Source: Natranaerovirga hydrolytica
GTDB lineage: Bacteria > Bacillota > Clostridia > Lachnospirales > DSM-24629
NCBI RefSeq assembly: GCF_004339095.1
Contig: NZ_SMGQ01000017.1
Coordinates: forward strand, 62,001-126,000
Length of the DNA: 64,000 bases
Direction of reading: 5' to 3'
Position numbers and translations under genes: made by a program. Below, piece after piece: positions 46,041 through 54,769 of this stretch (the stretch's first letter is position 1; each line of letters starts with the position of its first letter). The notes under the pieces are model-generated. The model searched no databases and was not told the origin of the DNA. It was given only the letters and a program-made list of their open reading frames with translations.

Positions 46041-47768
46041 CTACACCCCTTTCTGTTGAGATTCATAAATCTCTTGGTATATTTCATTATGTTTCAATAA
46101 GTTATCATGGCTGTCAAAACCGTTTATTTTACCATCATTGAGTACAATGATTCGATGGGCATCTTCAATAGAAGTAATCCTCTGTGCAATAATAAGTTTT
46201 GTTGTTCCTTTTAACTGTTCTCTAAAAGCTTTACGAATGGCACTGTCTGTGGCTGTATCCACTGCGCTTGTTGAATCGTCTAATATAATTATTTTTGGCT
46301 TTTTTAACAATGCTCTTGCTATACATAATCTTTGTTTCTGTCCTCCTGAAACATTTACGCCACCTTGTCCTAAGTCCGTTTTATATCCCTTTGGAAAAGA
46401 CATAATAAACTCATGAGCTTTTGCCCATTGACAAGCTTCTATTATTTCCTCATCTGAAGCTTTTTCATTACCCCATTTTAAGTTCTCTTTTATGGTTCCT
46501 GAAAATAGCACATTGTTTTGTAGTACCATTCCTACTTCATTACGTAATGTTTCAAATCCATAATCTTTCACATTATGGCCACCTACAATAACTTCACCTT
46601 TTAACACATCATATAGCCTAGGAATAAGTTGTACCAAAGTGGTTTTTGCAGAACCTGTTCCACCTACAATACCAATGGTTTCACCTGAATTAATTTTTAT
46701 ATTGATATTTTCTAAAGTTAAATTATCTTTATCCCTTCCATAACTGAAATTAACATTTTTAAATTCAATGCTACTGTCTTTTAAATCTATGCTTGAATCT
46801 GTAGTGGTTTCTTTTAAATCAACGTCATCTTCAAGCACTTCTATTATACGTGTCACAGAGGCTTTAGAAATAACGATCATTATAAAAACCATAGATAACA
46901 TCATTAATGCCATTAAAATTTGTGTGATGTAATTGATAAAACCTGTCAGTACACCTATTTCAAAACTACCGTCAATAACCATATTACCGCCAAACCAAAG
47001 TACAGCTACAATACAAGTGTACATAACCAATTGCATGATTGGCATATTTAATATAATCAATTTTTCTGCTAAAACTTGAGCTTTTCTTGCATCGTCTGCT
47101 TTTTCAACAAACCTTTCCTTTTCATAATCTTCACGAACAAATGCTTTTACAACTCTTGCTCCAATTAAGCCTTCTTGAATATTTGAATTAAGGGCGTCAT
47201 AACTTTTAAGCATGTTCAAAAACCTTGGATGTGCTTTGCTCATAATTAAGTATAATGCCAATGCTAATATTGGAATGGCCAAAAAGAAAACAAGTGACAA
47301 TCTTGCATTGAGATATACGGCCATAATCGTAGCTCCAACAAGCATTATAGGGGCTCTAACAGCCATTCTAATAATCATCATAAACGCATTTTGTGTATTG
47401 GTCACATCTGTTGTCAGTCTTGTCACTAATGAAGCGGTAGTAAATTTATCCACATTAGAAAAAGAAAAATCTTGTACTTTATCAAATAATCCTTCCCTTA
47501 CATTTTTAGCCAATCCCATACTGGCTTTGGCTGCGTATTTACCACCTAGTACGCCAAAACCAAGAGAAATTATGGCCATGATTATAATTAAAGTCCCCAT
47601 TCTAAGGGTATAACTCATTCCTCCATCTCCTAAAACACCTGTATCTATACTTGCAGCCATAGCTAAAGGAATAAGGAGTTCCATTGTCACTTCACCAACC
47701 ATACAAAGTGGTGTTAGAATTGTGTATTTTTTATATTCGCCTAAATAAGACAATAATTTTTTTATCAT
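46041..47768 (-). CDS. ABC exporter half with degenerate ATP site
   Basis: 575 residues, six membrane helices plus ATPase. Walker A is GGTGSAKTTLVQL and the signature NVSGGQKQRLCIARAL. The Walker B catalytic Glu is replaced by Asp in IIILDDSTSAVD, and the H-loop His is replaced by Gln in IIAQRITSI. These two changes mark the non-hydrolysing site of heterodimeric exporters such as TM287/288 and BmrC/D. It is the first of the two transporter genes, 240 bases downstream of marR with the repeats in between. Confidence 0.9.
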   Translation of the reverse strand: MIKKLLSYLGEYKKYTILTPLCMVGEVTMELLIPLAMAASIDTGVLGDGGMSYTLRMGTLIIIMAIISLGFGVLGGKYAAKASMGLAKNVREGLFDKVQDFSFSNVDKFTTASLVTRLTTDVTNTQNAFMMIIRMAVRAPIMLVGATIMAVYLNARLSLVFFLAIPILALALYLIMSKAHPRFLNMLKSYDALNSNIQEGLIGARVVKAFVREDYEKERFVEKADDARKAQVLAEKLIILNMPIMQLVMYTCIVAVLWFGGNMVIDGSFEIGVLTGFINYITQILMALMMLSMVFIMIVISKASVTRIIEVLEDDVDLKETTTDSSIDLKDSSIEFKNVNFSYGRDKDNLTLENINIKINSGETIGIVGGTGSAKTTLVQLIPRLYDVLKGEVIVGGHNVKDYGFETLRNEVGMVLQNNVLFSGTIKENLKWGNEKASDEEIIEACQWAKAHEFIMSFPKGYKTDLGQGGVNVSGGQKQRLCIARALLKKPKIIILDDSTSAVDTATDSAIRKAFREQLKGTTKLIIAQRITSIEDAHRIIVLNDGKINGFDSHDNLLKHNEIYQEIYESQQKGV

Positions 47769-47810
47769 GTATTATTTCCTCCATTACTAACTTTAAAATA
47801 ACTTCTTAAT

Positions 47811-47903
47811 ATGAAAGTCTAATTTGCAAACTTACTCGTAAGGATTTGGAAATTAGACTTTCAGCGAAACTTGTGTCTCTTACGCCAGTAAGAGGCATAA
47901 GTT
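47811..47903. repeat. Dispersed two-hairpin repeat, copy 4 (tandem unit A)
   Basis: The core has arms TGAAAGTCTAAT/ATTAGACTTTCA with inner stem CTTAC/GTAAG. It is followed by the second hairpin AACTTGTGTCTCTTAC-GCCA-GTAAGAGGCATAAGTT, a 16-pair stem counting G-U pairs. Orientation is opposite to copies 1 and 2. Confidence 0.85.
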
Positions 47904-47911
47904 GAGTTAAT

Positions 47912-48004
47912 ATGAAAGTCTAATTCGCAAACTTACTTGTAAAGATTTTGAAATTAAGATTTCAGCGAAACTTGTGTCTCTTACGCCAGTAAGAGGCATA
48001 AGTT
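47912..48004. repeat. Dispersed two-hairpin repeat, copy 5 (tandem unit B)
   Basis: A near-identical repeat of unit A, shifted by 101 bases. The second hairpin is unchanged, while the core has drifted (TAATTCGCAAAC, AAAGATTTTGAAATTAAGATTTCA), weakening its outer arms. The pair fills the gap between the marR stop and the ABC exporter start. Confidence 0.85.
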
Positions 48005-48025
48005 AATTTCATATACTTTCTTAAT

Positions 48026-48466
48026 CTAGCACTGTACAATGTTTTCAAATACTTTGTTTAATAAAATAAGGAATTGTTTTTTTTCTTCTTCATCCATACC
48101 ACTTAACATCATTTTTTCTACATCAGTTTTTAATTTAAGTACTTCTTCAAAAAAATCATAACTCAATTGGGTTAACTTAATGATTTTGTTTCTAGCATCT
48201 TTTTTGCTTTTTATTCTTTTAATAAAACCTTTTTCTTCTAAGCGCTTTAATATTCCTGTGACTGTTGGATTAGCAAGGTGCAAATGTTCTTCAATGTATT
48301 TTTGGTTAATGGATTGATTTTCTTTATTGCAATACAGAAAAAAAAGAACATCTCCTTGAGAAGAAGTCACATTATATTTTTCAAAATGTTTATTTTTTCC
48401 TTTTTCTAATGCCAAATAAACCAATCTCATTAACAATATATAATCGTTTATCACTAAATTATTCAC
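48026..48466 (-). CDS. MarR-family transcriptional regulator
   Basis: 146 residues (or 142 if the second GTG at 48454 is used). Winged-helix domain: YIEEHLHLANPTVTGILKRL is the recognition region and GFIKRIKSKKDARNKIIKLT the wing. It binds DNA as a dimer and releases it on binding phenolic or drug-like ligands. It sits directly upstream of the exporter genes, which it probably controls. Its own promoter overlaps a short palindrome, suggesting self-repression. Confidence 0.9.
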   Translation of the reverse strand: MNNLVINDYILLMRLVYLALEKGKNKHFEKYNVTSSQGDVLFFLYCNKENQSINQKYIEEHLHLANPTVTGILKRLEEKGFIKRIKSKKDARNKIIKLTQLSYDFFEEVLKLKTDVEKMMLSGMDEEEKKQFLILLNKVFENIVQC

Positions 48467-48476
48467 CCCTTAATAC

Positions 48477-48519
48477 ATAGCACGCTATATATTATCTCTT
48501 TTTTCAATGCCCTTGTCAA
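48477..48519 (-). promoter_or_regulatory. Promoter and operator of marR
   Basis: On the minus strand TTGACA (48514-48519), a 17-base spacer and GATAAT (48491-48496). The inverted repeat ATAGC-2-GCTAT (48477-48488) spans the expected transcript start, a usual place for MarR autorepression. Confidence 0.75.
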
Positions 48520-48717
48520 TAGGAAATTAACCTTTCTATTCCATTGTGCAATACCTATTAGTCTAAGTGTTGATTAATCTAATTATTTTACATTTTCATA
48601 CTTAATATAAGATGGTTTGTGTTTTTTTATTTTGTATTGCGTTACCAAGTTTTTTTTAGCTATTTATTTTATCTGTTTTGTTTTTGGTTTTTTATTATAA
48701 AATTTTTTATTTTTTTG

Positions 48718-49091
48718 TTGACTTTTTATTGAATTATGTTATAATATAATTACAGAAGACATCATATTTCTTCTGTACACCCTATTCACTTATTACAGTA
48801 TTATCAAGTTTTGATATTCAGTAGTTTGTTTAGAAACGGGTTTTATTTTTTTAATTTTAATTTTTTAGTTCCATTAATTTGTTTTTTTATTTTCTTATTT
48901 ATTTGATTTAAGGAATACCATTATGATTTGTGTATTTAAAATGATTTATTATTATTGAGAAACATTTTTTTGCACCAGAAAGGATTGAAGTAGTAATTAA
49001 TTATGAGTCGTTATAATAAGTTGAATAGGGTAAAACGGTAAGCAGCTGATGGTTTTAATTATAAAACACTCAGCTGCTTATTTTATAATGG
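48718..49091 (+). ncRNA. Orphan plus-strand transcription unit, small RNA or tiny peptides
   Basis: A plus-strand promoter TTGACT-16-TATAAT (48718-48745) is followed at the expected start by a perfect eight-base hairpin ACAGAAGA/TCTTCTGT (48752-48776). After about 250 very T-rich bases comes a terminator-like stem AAGCAGCTGA/TCAGCTGCTT with TATTTTAT (about 49040-49086). Two tiny frames exist: 48923-48958 (MICVFKMIYYY, AAGGA eight bases ahead) and 49003-49041 (MSRYNKLNRVKR). Neither is convincing alone. This is the largest gene-free gap in the window. Confidence 0.4.
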
Positions 49092-49117
49092 AATTGATGG
49101 CTTTAAAAATTGATTGA

Positions 49118-50818
49118 TTAAAAATATTTATTGATTATTTTTTCTGCTGAACGTGTTGCTAGGGCTTGGGTCGTTAAGGTGGGGTTGGGTCCACCTAAAC
49201 CATTAAATTGAACACTGTTATCGGCTATGTATAATCTTTTTACTTGCAGTGCCTCACAATTATTATCCGTTACATAACCCATTCGCATGGTACATTGGGC
49301 ATGAATAAATATCCCAGGTGGCCAATTTGATCGTATCACTAATTTTGCACCGGATTTTCTAAAAATATCTGCAGCAATTATTGCCAGTTTATCTCTTTTT
49401 TCTTTATCTTTTTTACTAGGATAATACCTGACCACAGGTATAAAACCATTTTCGTCTTTTATTTTTGGATCTAAGGTAACACCATTGTTTATGTTAACTT
49501 CATCATCTGTAAAAATTAAAACGGCTAAGGTTCTTGGATAATATCTCATAAATTCTTTTAACTGTTCACCAACAATCATACCTTCCATATCCCATGGCGT
49601 TTGATAATGCTTTTCACTTAAAAAATGATACCCTTTGCCACTGGTACTATATAGCATTGAAGAATACAGCCCTGGACTCACACCAAAAATTTGAATCACA
49701 CCCAACCCTGGATAATCAAACCGAGCTGCTGCATTTTGTCCTACATAAGGCTTAATATCTGATACGCCCAACACCCTTATCAAATCCTCTTCTTCATATA
49801 TACCTGCTAAACAATCAAACCAATGATTAATTAAGCCTTTACCTACCCAAGGATTCTTTGGCAACATTGAATTCAACCATAATCTTGGCGTTTCTATGGC
49901 GCCTGCTGCCATTATAACAACTTTAGAGTGAGCCTCCCCCACTTCTCCAGTCCAAGTATTTCTAAATCTTACACCCACAGCTTGTAAGCCATTATTGGGT
50001 GTCTCCTGTGTTAAAACTTTTGTTACAAAAGTATTTGGCATTATTTCCACATTTCCTGTTTTAAGGGCTAAGGGTATGTAGCTCACTAACGTAGATCTTT
50101 TTGCCACACCTTCCACTGTCAGCCCCACATTACAACCATTTATACAATGTCCTCTAAGGGTACAACCTACTGGATTTTCTGCCAAATTAAAACCCGGTTC
50201 ATTGATACGGGGATCCGGTGGTAGTATAGCTGCAGGCTGAGGTCTATAACCCGGTTCTCTTACATTTAAAGTATCTATTTCATTCCACCCTGCCTTCTTA
50301 GCACCGTAATAAAACAATTCTTCCTTAGGTGTTGAGGGTGCTGGAGATACTGGTAAGGTTGCTTCTACTTTTTCATAATATGGAATCAGTTCGTCATAAG
50401 ATATGGGCCAAACGCCGTTCACTGCTTCCGGATATGCCCTTGGTGAATTTGCGAAATAATGTAATGTTGTACCCCCTATTCCTGAATTCTGCCACGCAAA
50501 CCCTTTTTGAGGTGTATTTATATCCCAAGGACTTTCATTTCTATTGGCGGGTCCCCATCGAAACTTTCCAGTTATAACATCATTCATATCTTCTTCTAAG
50601 TCTGTAAATTGCTTACGTAATAATTCTATGCTTAAATCATCATCACTTGTACTGCTTACGCCACCTTTATTTTCGTTTGGATTCGGCCAATTTTTATTAC
50701 CATACCAAGGTCCTGCTTCTAAAAGAAGTACTTTTATATCTTTTTCTGCCAACTCTTTTGCGATGACTGGACCGCCTCCACCTGCACCGATTACAATGAC
50801 ATCTACATTATTGTTCAT
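49118..50818 (-). CDS. GMC-family FAD dehydrogenase with probable [3Fe-4S] cluster motif
   Basis: 566 residues. The FAD fold begins at VIVIGAGGGGPVIAKELAE; GIGGTTLHYFAN and the C-terminal NGLGGPNPTLTTQALATRSAE are family hallmarks. The active-site His is in FIHAQCTMRMG, with Asn in NPTLTTQ. Cys219, Cys225 and Cys229 (CTLRGHCINGC, spacing C-x5-C-x3-C) match the [3Fe-4S] ligands of bacterial FAD glucose dehydrogenases. The partner small subunit lies directly upstream, but no cytochrome c subunit is near. It likely oxidises a sugar or polyol. The ATG at 50818 follows GGAGGG. Confidence 0.88.
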   Translation of the reverse strand: MNNNVDVIVIGAGGGGPVIAKELAEKDIKVLLLEAGPWYGNKNWPNPNENKGGVSSTSDDDLSIELLRKQFTDLEEDMNDVITGKFRWGPANRNESPWDINTPQKGFAWQNSGIGGTTLHYFANSPRAYPEAVNGVWPISYDELIPYYEKVEATLPVSPAPSTPKEELFYYGAKKAGWNEIDTLNVREPGYRPQPAAILPPDPRINEPGFNLAENPVGCTLRGHCINGCNVGLTVEGVAKRSTLVSYIPLALKTGNVEIMPNTFVTKVLTQETPNNGLQAVGVRFRNTWTGEVGEAHSKVVIMAAGAIETPRLWLNSMLPKNPWVGKGLINHWFDCLAGIYEEEDLIRVLGVSDIKPYVGQNAAARFDYPGLGVIQIFGVSPGLYSSMLYSTSGKGYHFLSEKHYQTPWDMEGMIVGEQLKEFMRYYPRTLAVLIFTDDEVNINNGVTLDPKIKDENGFIPVVRYYPSKKDKEKRDKLAIIAADIFRKSGAKLVIRSNWPPGIFIHAQCTMRMGYVTDNNCEALQVKRLYIADNSVQFNGLGGPNPTLTTQALATRSAEKIINKYF

Positions 50819-50828
50819 ATACACCCTC

Positions 50829-51479
50829 CTAGTCTGTAAATTCATTAATTAAATATCCCCTAAATACTTTGTATCCATAGGAAGGCCCTGGATAATCCAC
50901 CTGCTCCCAACTAATAGGAAACGCTTCCAACTGCCTTTTGTTAGGAGAATCCAAACGTGTGGTACCGTATGCCCACCACTCAGAATAGTACCCCATTGTA
51001 ACAAACCGATTTAAAGCACTGGTCATAGAGAGCACTAATCCTGGATTATTTTTATATGGCATTGGCAGTTGAGTCAAATTAATATTCAGATCTTCTAATA
51101 AAGTTATTGCGCGAAAACGATCTTTAGGCAAAAGGAATGCAAAACTTCCTTCCATTGGATAGATTCTATCATTTTGGTATTGTTTGTTTTGACTTAGATT
51201 CATTAATTCACTAGCTGCTACATCTAGCATTTGGGCTGTAGGTAGCGCCAATGGTATCTCAAAATAATTTAATGAATAGATGGTATATTCGTCTGTATAC
51301 AATGCCTGTGCACCATAGGATTGAATCACACCAAAAATCTTTCCTAATGTTGGTGTCCAAGGCACTATTGCATCTGCCAAAGCTTTAAATGTATCTTCTA
51401 TGTATATGATAATGTCATTGTCATACTCTTTTTCCACATAACCCTTATTTTGTTTGTTATGCATATTACACCAATCCAC
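50829..51479 (-). CDS. Gluconate 2-dehydrogenase subunit 3-like protein
   Basis: About 216 residues. The segment DTFKALADAIVPWTP near residue 30 matches the FxAlxDaiiP motif of the small (gamma) subunit of membrane sugar dehydrogenases, which helps its GMC partner fold and be exported. No Tat or Sec signal is visible at either candidate start (GTG 51479 or ATG 51464), so the complex here is probably cytosolic. It ends ten bases before the GMC gene, so the two are co-transcribed. Confidence 0.8.
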   Translation of the reverse strand: MDWCNMHNKQNKGYVEKEYDNDIIIYIEDTFKALADAIVPWTPTLGKIFGVIQSYGAQALYTDEYTIYSLNYFEIPLALPTAQMLDVAASELMNLSQNKQYQNDRIYPMEGSFAFLLPKDRFRAITLLEDLNINLTQLPMPYKNNPGLVLSMTSALNRFVTMGYYSEWWAYGTTRLDSPNKRQLEAFPISWEQVDYPGPSYGYKVFRGYLINEFTD

Positions 51480-51560
51480 TTCATTCTTTAGTATATATGT
51501 ATATGCAATCTGTCTTTGATTTAGCAGTCTGATCTTTATAATAGATATTTAGTAATGAAT

Positions 51561-51614
51561 AAAAAACCGACCTCCAATTATTAGATTTTTAGATCTAACT
51601 TTTGGGGGTCGGTT
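51561..51614 (-). terminator. Terminator of the microcompartment operon
   Basis: AACCGACCCCCAAAAGTTAGAT pairs imperfectly with ATCTAATAATTGGAGGTCGGTT on the minus strand (TTAGAT/ATCTAA inner arms, AACCGACC/GGTCGGTT outer arms), then T5. It lies 35 bases after eutJ and marks the operon end. Confidence 0.92.
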
Positions 51615-51648
51615 CATATGGCATACACTGTTCACTGTTTTTTCATTA

Positions 51649-52467
51649 TTAAACTGGCTTGCAATTCATTGCAATTCCAGCTGGTGTCACTAAAAAAGGA
51701 TTGGATGGTTTTATGGTGGTTAACCCTATTTCTTTTTCAAAAACTTTTTCTATACCGGTCAAGCAACTGGAACCGCCACACAAATAAATAGCCTCTGTAT
51801 TGTTCTTATCAATATACTTACTAACAATAGAAGCCATTTTTTCTATAACGGCTTGAACCACAGGAAATATTTCATTATGCTTTGTATAATCCATTTTTAT
51901 TTTTTCCGCCTCATCAAAATCAATATTATAATTGCCTGATAAGACCAAAGTTAAATGGGTACCTCCCGTCGGCTCATCTTCTACTTGAATCACTTTTCCT
52001 TTTTCTAAAATGGCTAAACCTGTTGTACCTCCACCAATGTCTACAACAACGCCATTTTCAATTTGTAATATAGCGTTAGCGGCTGTTGGTTCATCTAAAA
52101 TATTTGTCACTTCAAAGCCTGCACTCTCTGCCACATGTATATGGGTTTTTATGCTACTTTCTGTTCCCGGCGGCATAGAAATGGCACATTGAACAAGGGC
52201 TCTATCTAAACGTTTTTCCAACTTCTCTTTTAAAGATTGTACAATGCGTTGAGCACCTACATAATCTACTACGACACCGTCTTTTATCACTTTTCCAAAA
52301 GCTTTTTCGCAAGCTATAGGATGATTTTCTTCATCTAATACCACAATAACAACATAGGCTGTTCCCAAATCAAGCCCTACTTTTAAAACATCACTTACAG
52401 GGGTAAATGTATTGTGCTCCGATGCTTCAACCCGTGCAATATACTCATCTACACTTTTAAAATCCAT
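51649..52467 (-). CDS. eutJ: EutJ, actin/Hsp70-fold microcompartment protein
   Basis: 272 residues with an ATPase fold like DnaK: VGLDLGTAYVVIVVLDE (phosphate 1), VVDIGGGTTGLAILEKG (phosphate 2) and YLCGGSSCLTGIEKVF (adenosine). EutJ proteins accompany ethanolamine and many other microcompartment operons and are thought to help assembly or enzyme reactivation; the exact role is unproven. ATG at 52467 follows GGAGG; an upstream ORF extension is rejected. It is the last gene of the operon, 67 bases after metK. Confidence 0.9.
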   Translation of the reverse strand: MDFKSVDEYIARVEASEHNTFTPVSDVLKVGLDLGTAYVVIVVLDEENHPIACEKAFGKVIKDGVVVDYVGAQRIVQSLKEKLEKRLDRALVQCAISMPPGTESSIKTHIHVAESAGFEVTNILDEPTAANAILQIENGVVVDIGGGTTGLAILEKGKVIQVEDEPTGGTHLTLVLSGNYNIDFDEAEKIKMDYTKHNEIFPVVQAVIEKMASIVSKYIDKNNTEAIYLCGGSSCLTGIEKVFEKEIGLTTIKPSNPFLVTPAGIAMNCKPV

Positions 52468-52534
52468 CTTATAAACCTCCTTTGTATCGAACTGTTTTTT
52501 AATACCGACTTTCAATCAAAACCATTATGGAGGT

Positions 52535-53725
52535 TTAATTCTCAAATATTTTATTGATGTATTGCTTTGCTTTTTCTTGTAGACATTCTACTTTATCTAA
52601 TTGCTCCCATTGAAAGTTCATATCTTCTTTTCCAAAATGTCCATAGGCTGCTGCTTTTATAAATTGAGGTTTTCTAAGGTTTAGTTCTTCTAATATGTCC
52701 GATACTGAAAAAGAAAACACTTCTCTAACGATGGTATTAATCCATTCATTTTGAATTTGATGTGTGCCAAATGTATTAACGGTTATGGCTTCTGGTTCAG
52801 ACTGACCAATGGCGTAAGCCAAAGATACTTCACACCTTTGTGCCAGTTTAGCAGCAACAATATTCTTTGCAACATATCTTGCCATATAAGCTGCTGAACG
52901 ATCCACTTTTGTAGGGTCTTTCCCCGAGAACGCCCCGCCACCATGTTTGCCTACTCCACCATAAGTATCTGCCATAATCTTACGTCCTGTTAATCCTACA
53001 TCTGCTGCTGGACCACCTAATACAAACCTTCCCGTTGGATTAATATGTATCTTAGTCGTGGGAACCATCCATTTATTATCTATAACAGGATAAATGACTT
53101 CTTTAACAATACTGCTATAAATCGTATCATAATCTATTTTTTCATCATGTTGTGCCGATACAATAATGCTTGTAATATACAGCGGTTCTCCTTTTTCATT
53201 ATACTTCATAGTGACTTGTGTTTTTCCATCTGGATAAAGCCAAGGCAGGATTTTATCTTTTCTTACTGCTGCTAATCTCATTGCCAATTCATTGGATAAT
53301 TGCATTGTAATTGGCATATAGTTATGGGTTTCGTCACATGCAAAACCATACATAATGCCTTGATCTCCTGCACCAATACTTTTTTCTTTATTGGCATTTG
53401 CATTAACACCTTGAGCAATATCCGAAGATTGAGTATTTATATTGGTCATAATTAAAACACTTTCATAGTCAAAACCTATACAATCTTTTTCATAACCAAT
53501 ATCTTTCACAATTTCACGAGCAACATTCACGGTATCCACTTTTGCATTTGAACTGATTTCTCCTGCAATCATTATGGTGTTTTTTGATACCATGGTTTCT
53601 ATTGCTACCCTTGCCTGACTGTCTTTTTGTAGATAAGCATCTAGTATGCCATCAGAAATTTGATCAGCAATTTTATCTGGATGCCCCTCTGTCACAGCCT
53701 CTGAAGTTATCAAAAATGTATTCAT
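52535..53725 (-). CDS. metK: S-adenosylmethionine synthetase
   Basis: 396 residues. The family signatures are ITSEAVTEGHPDKIADQISD, GAGDQGIMYGFACDE, GGAFSGKDPTKVDRSAAY and the methionine/ATP contacts of VGLTGRKIMADTYGG. It joins ATP and methionine to make SAM. Its place inside the microcompartment operon, between the two-component regulators and eutJ, suggests a dedicated supply for the radical SAM activase at 58571. No SAM riboswitch is seen before it. The ATG at 53725 is eight bases after GGTGG. Confidence 0.95.
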   Translation of the reverse strand: MNTFLITSEAVTEGHPDKIADQISDGILDAYLQKDSQARVAIETMVSKNTIMIAGEISSNAKVDTVNVAREIVKDIGYEKDCIGFDYESVLIMTNINTQSSDIAQGVNANANKEKSIGAGDQGIMYGFACDETHNYMPITMQLSNELAMRLAAVRKDKILPWLYPDGKTQVTMKYNEKGEPLYITSIIVSAQHDEKIDYDTIYSSIVKEVIYPVIDNKWMVPTTKIHINPTGRFVLGGPAADVGLTGRKIMADTYGGVGKHGGGAFSGKDPTKVDRSAAYMARYVAKNIVAAKLAQRCEVSLAYAIGQSEPEAITVNTFGTHQIQNEWINTIVREVFSFSVSDILEELNLRKPQFIKAAAYGHFGKEDMNFQWEQLDKVECLQEKAKQYINKIFEN

Positions 53726-53752
53726 AGACATCACCACCTTGTTCTTAAAACA

Positions 53753-54769
53753 TTATGTGTTGCTTTTTTTATAACTGTATTTGTTTTTATACTGATATGC
53801 AGTGATCTTTTCATATTTTTTAAATACCTTGCTAAAGTAGCTGCCTTCATTATAACCTAATTGAAAAGCAACCTCCGCTATGCTAACATCTGAAAATGTA
53901 AAGTAAGCTTTAGCCCGTATTAATTTTCGCATATGAATGTATTCCATTACACTAACATTCAATTGTTTTTTGAAAATCCGACTCAAATAACCTTGGCTTA
54001 CCGCACATTCCTCTACAATTTCATTCAGCCCAATATCTTTTTCAATATTATCATTAATGTATTTAAAAACATTCTCTAGCAAGGTATATTTTTTTACGCT
54101 CTTTTGCTCTATGGCAAAGTTTATAACGTTATATAGCCAAAAAACCAAGCTATTTTTTTCTTTAAAATCTACGTTTAGTGTTGTAAAAAAGTCTTCAACC
54201 CTTACCTTGGAGTGACTAAAATAATCCATATATTCTATTAAGCCATGAATCATTTTTTCACACATGGTTTTTAACTCTTTTTCATCTCCTTCAGCAAACT
54301 CATATAATGTCTCCGCTATAGAAGGGATGTCATAATATATCTTTTTGAAATCTTTTTCTTTTATTAAGGTTATCAAACTATCTAATGGTTTTGTATTGTC
54401 TTTATTATTTGCCTTATAATCTTCTAATAACTCTCTAATCTTTCCAAAAGAAACCGGTTTAGATATGTATTCCTTTACCTTAACCTTTAACGCTTCTCTT
54501 GCAAATTCAAAATCAGTGTACGCTGATACAATAAAAATCGTTATATTAGGATTATGAAAACATATTTTTTTACTGGCTTCTATTCCCGATATACCTGGCA
54601 TCATAATATCCATAAAAACAATATCAATGGCTTTATTTTTACAAACTTGTATCGCCTCTTCACCATTATCCACTGCACCAATAACTTCAAAACCATCTAT
54701 TTTCGATATCATAATGTTTAAAGCTTCTCTCATTAACTGTTCATCATCAACAATCAATACTCGGTACAT
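53753..54769 (-). CDS. AraC-type response regulator (YesN-like)
   Basis: 338 residues. The receiver domain (1-120) has IVDDEQLMREAL and phospho-Asp in DIVFMDIMMPGISG. A linker precedes the C-terminal AraC double helix-turn-helix (about 235-335): VSQGYLSRIFKKQLNVSVMEY and EVAFQLGYNEGSYFSKVFKKY. It is the DNA-binding partner of the PocR-domain kinase encoded one base upstream, and likely activates the microcompartment operon in response to its substrate. Confidence 0.92.
   Translation of the reverse strand: MYRVLIVDDEQLMREALNIMISKIDGFEVIGAVDNGEEAIQVCKNKAIDIVFMDIMMPGISGIEASKKICFHNPNITIFIVSAYTDFEFAREALKVKVKEYISKPVSFGKIRELLEDYKANNKDNTKPLDSLITLIKEKDFKKIYYDIPSIAETLYEFAEGDEKELKTMCEKMIHGLIEYMDYFSHSKVRVEDFFTTLNVDFKEKNSLVFWLYNVINFAIEQKSVKKYTLLENVFKYINDNIEKDIGLNEIVEECAVSQGYLSRIFKKQLNVSVMEYIHMRKLIRAKAYFTFSDVSIAEVAFQLGYNEGSYFSKVFKKYEKITAYQYKNKYSYKKSNT

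Noticed and set aside
47811-48004. CRISPR-like tandem repeat
   Set aside because: Only two units of about 100 bases exist, with no short unique spacers and no cas genes nearby. It is a duplication of a dispersed hairpin element.
53726-53760. SAM riboswitch in front of metK
   Set aside because: The gap to the preceding gene is only about 28 bases, too short for any SAM aptamer.
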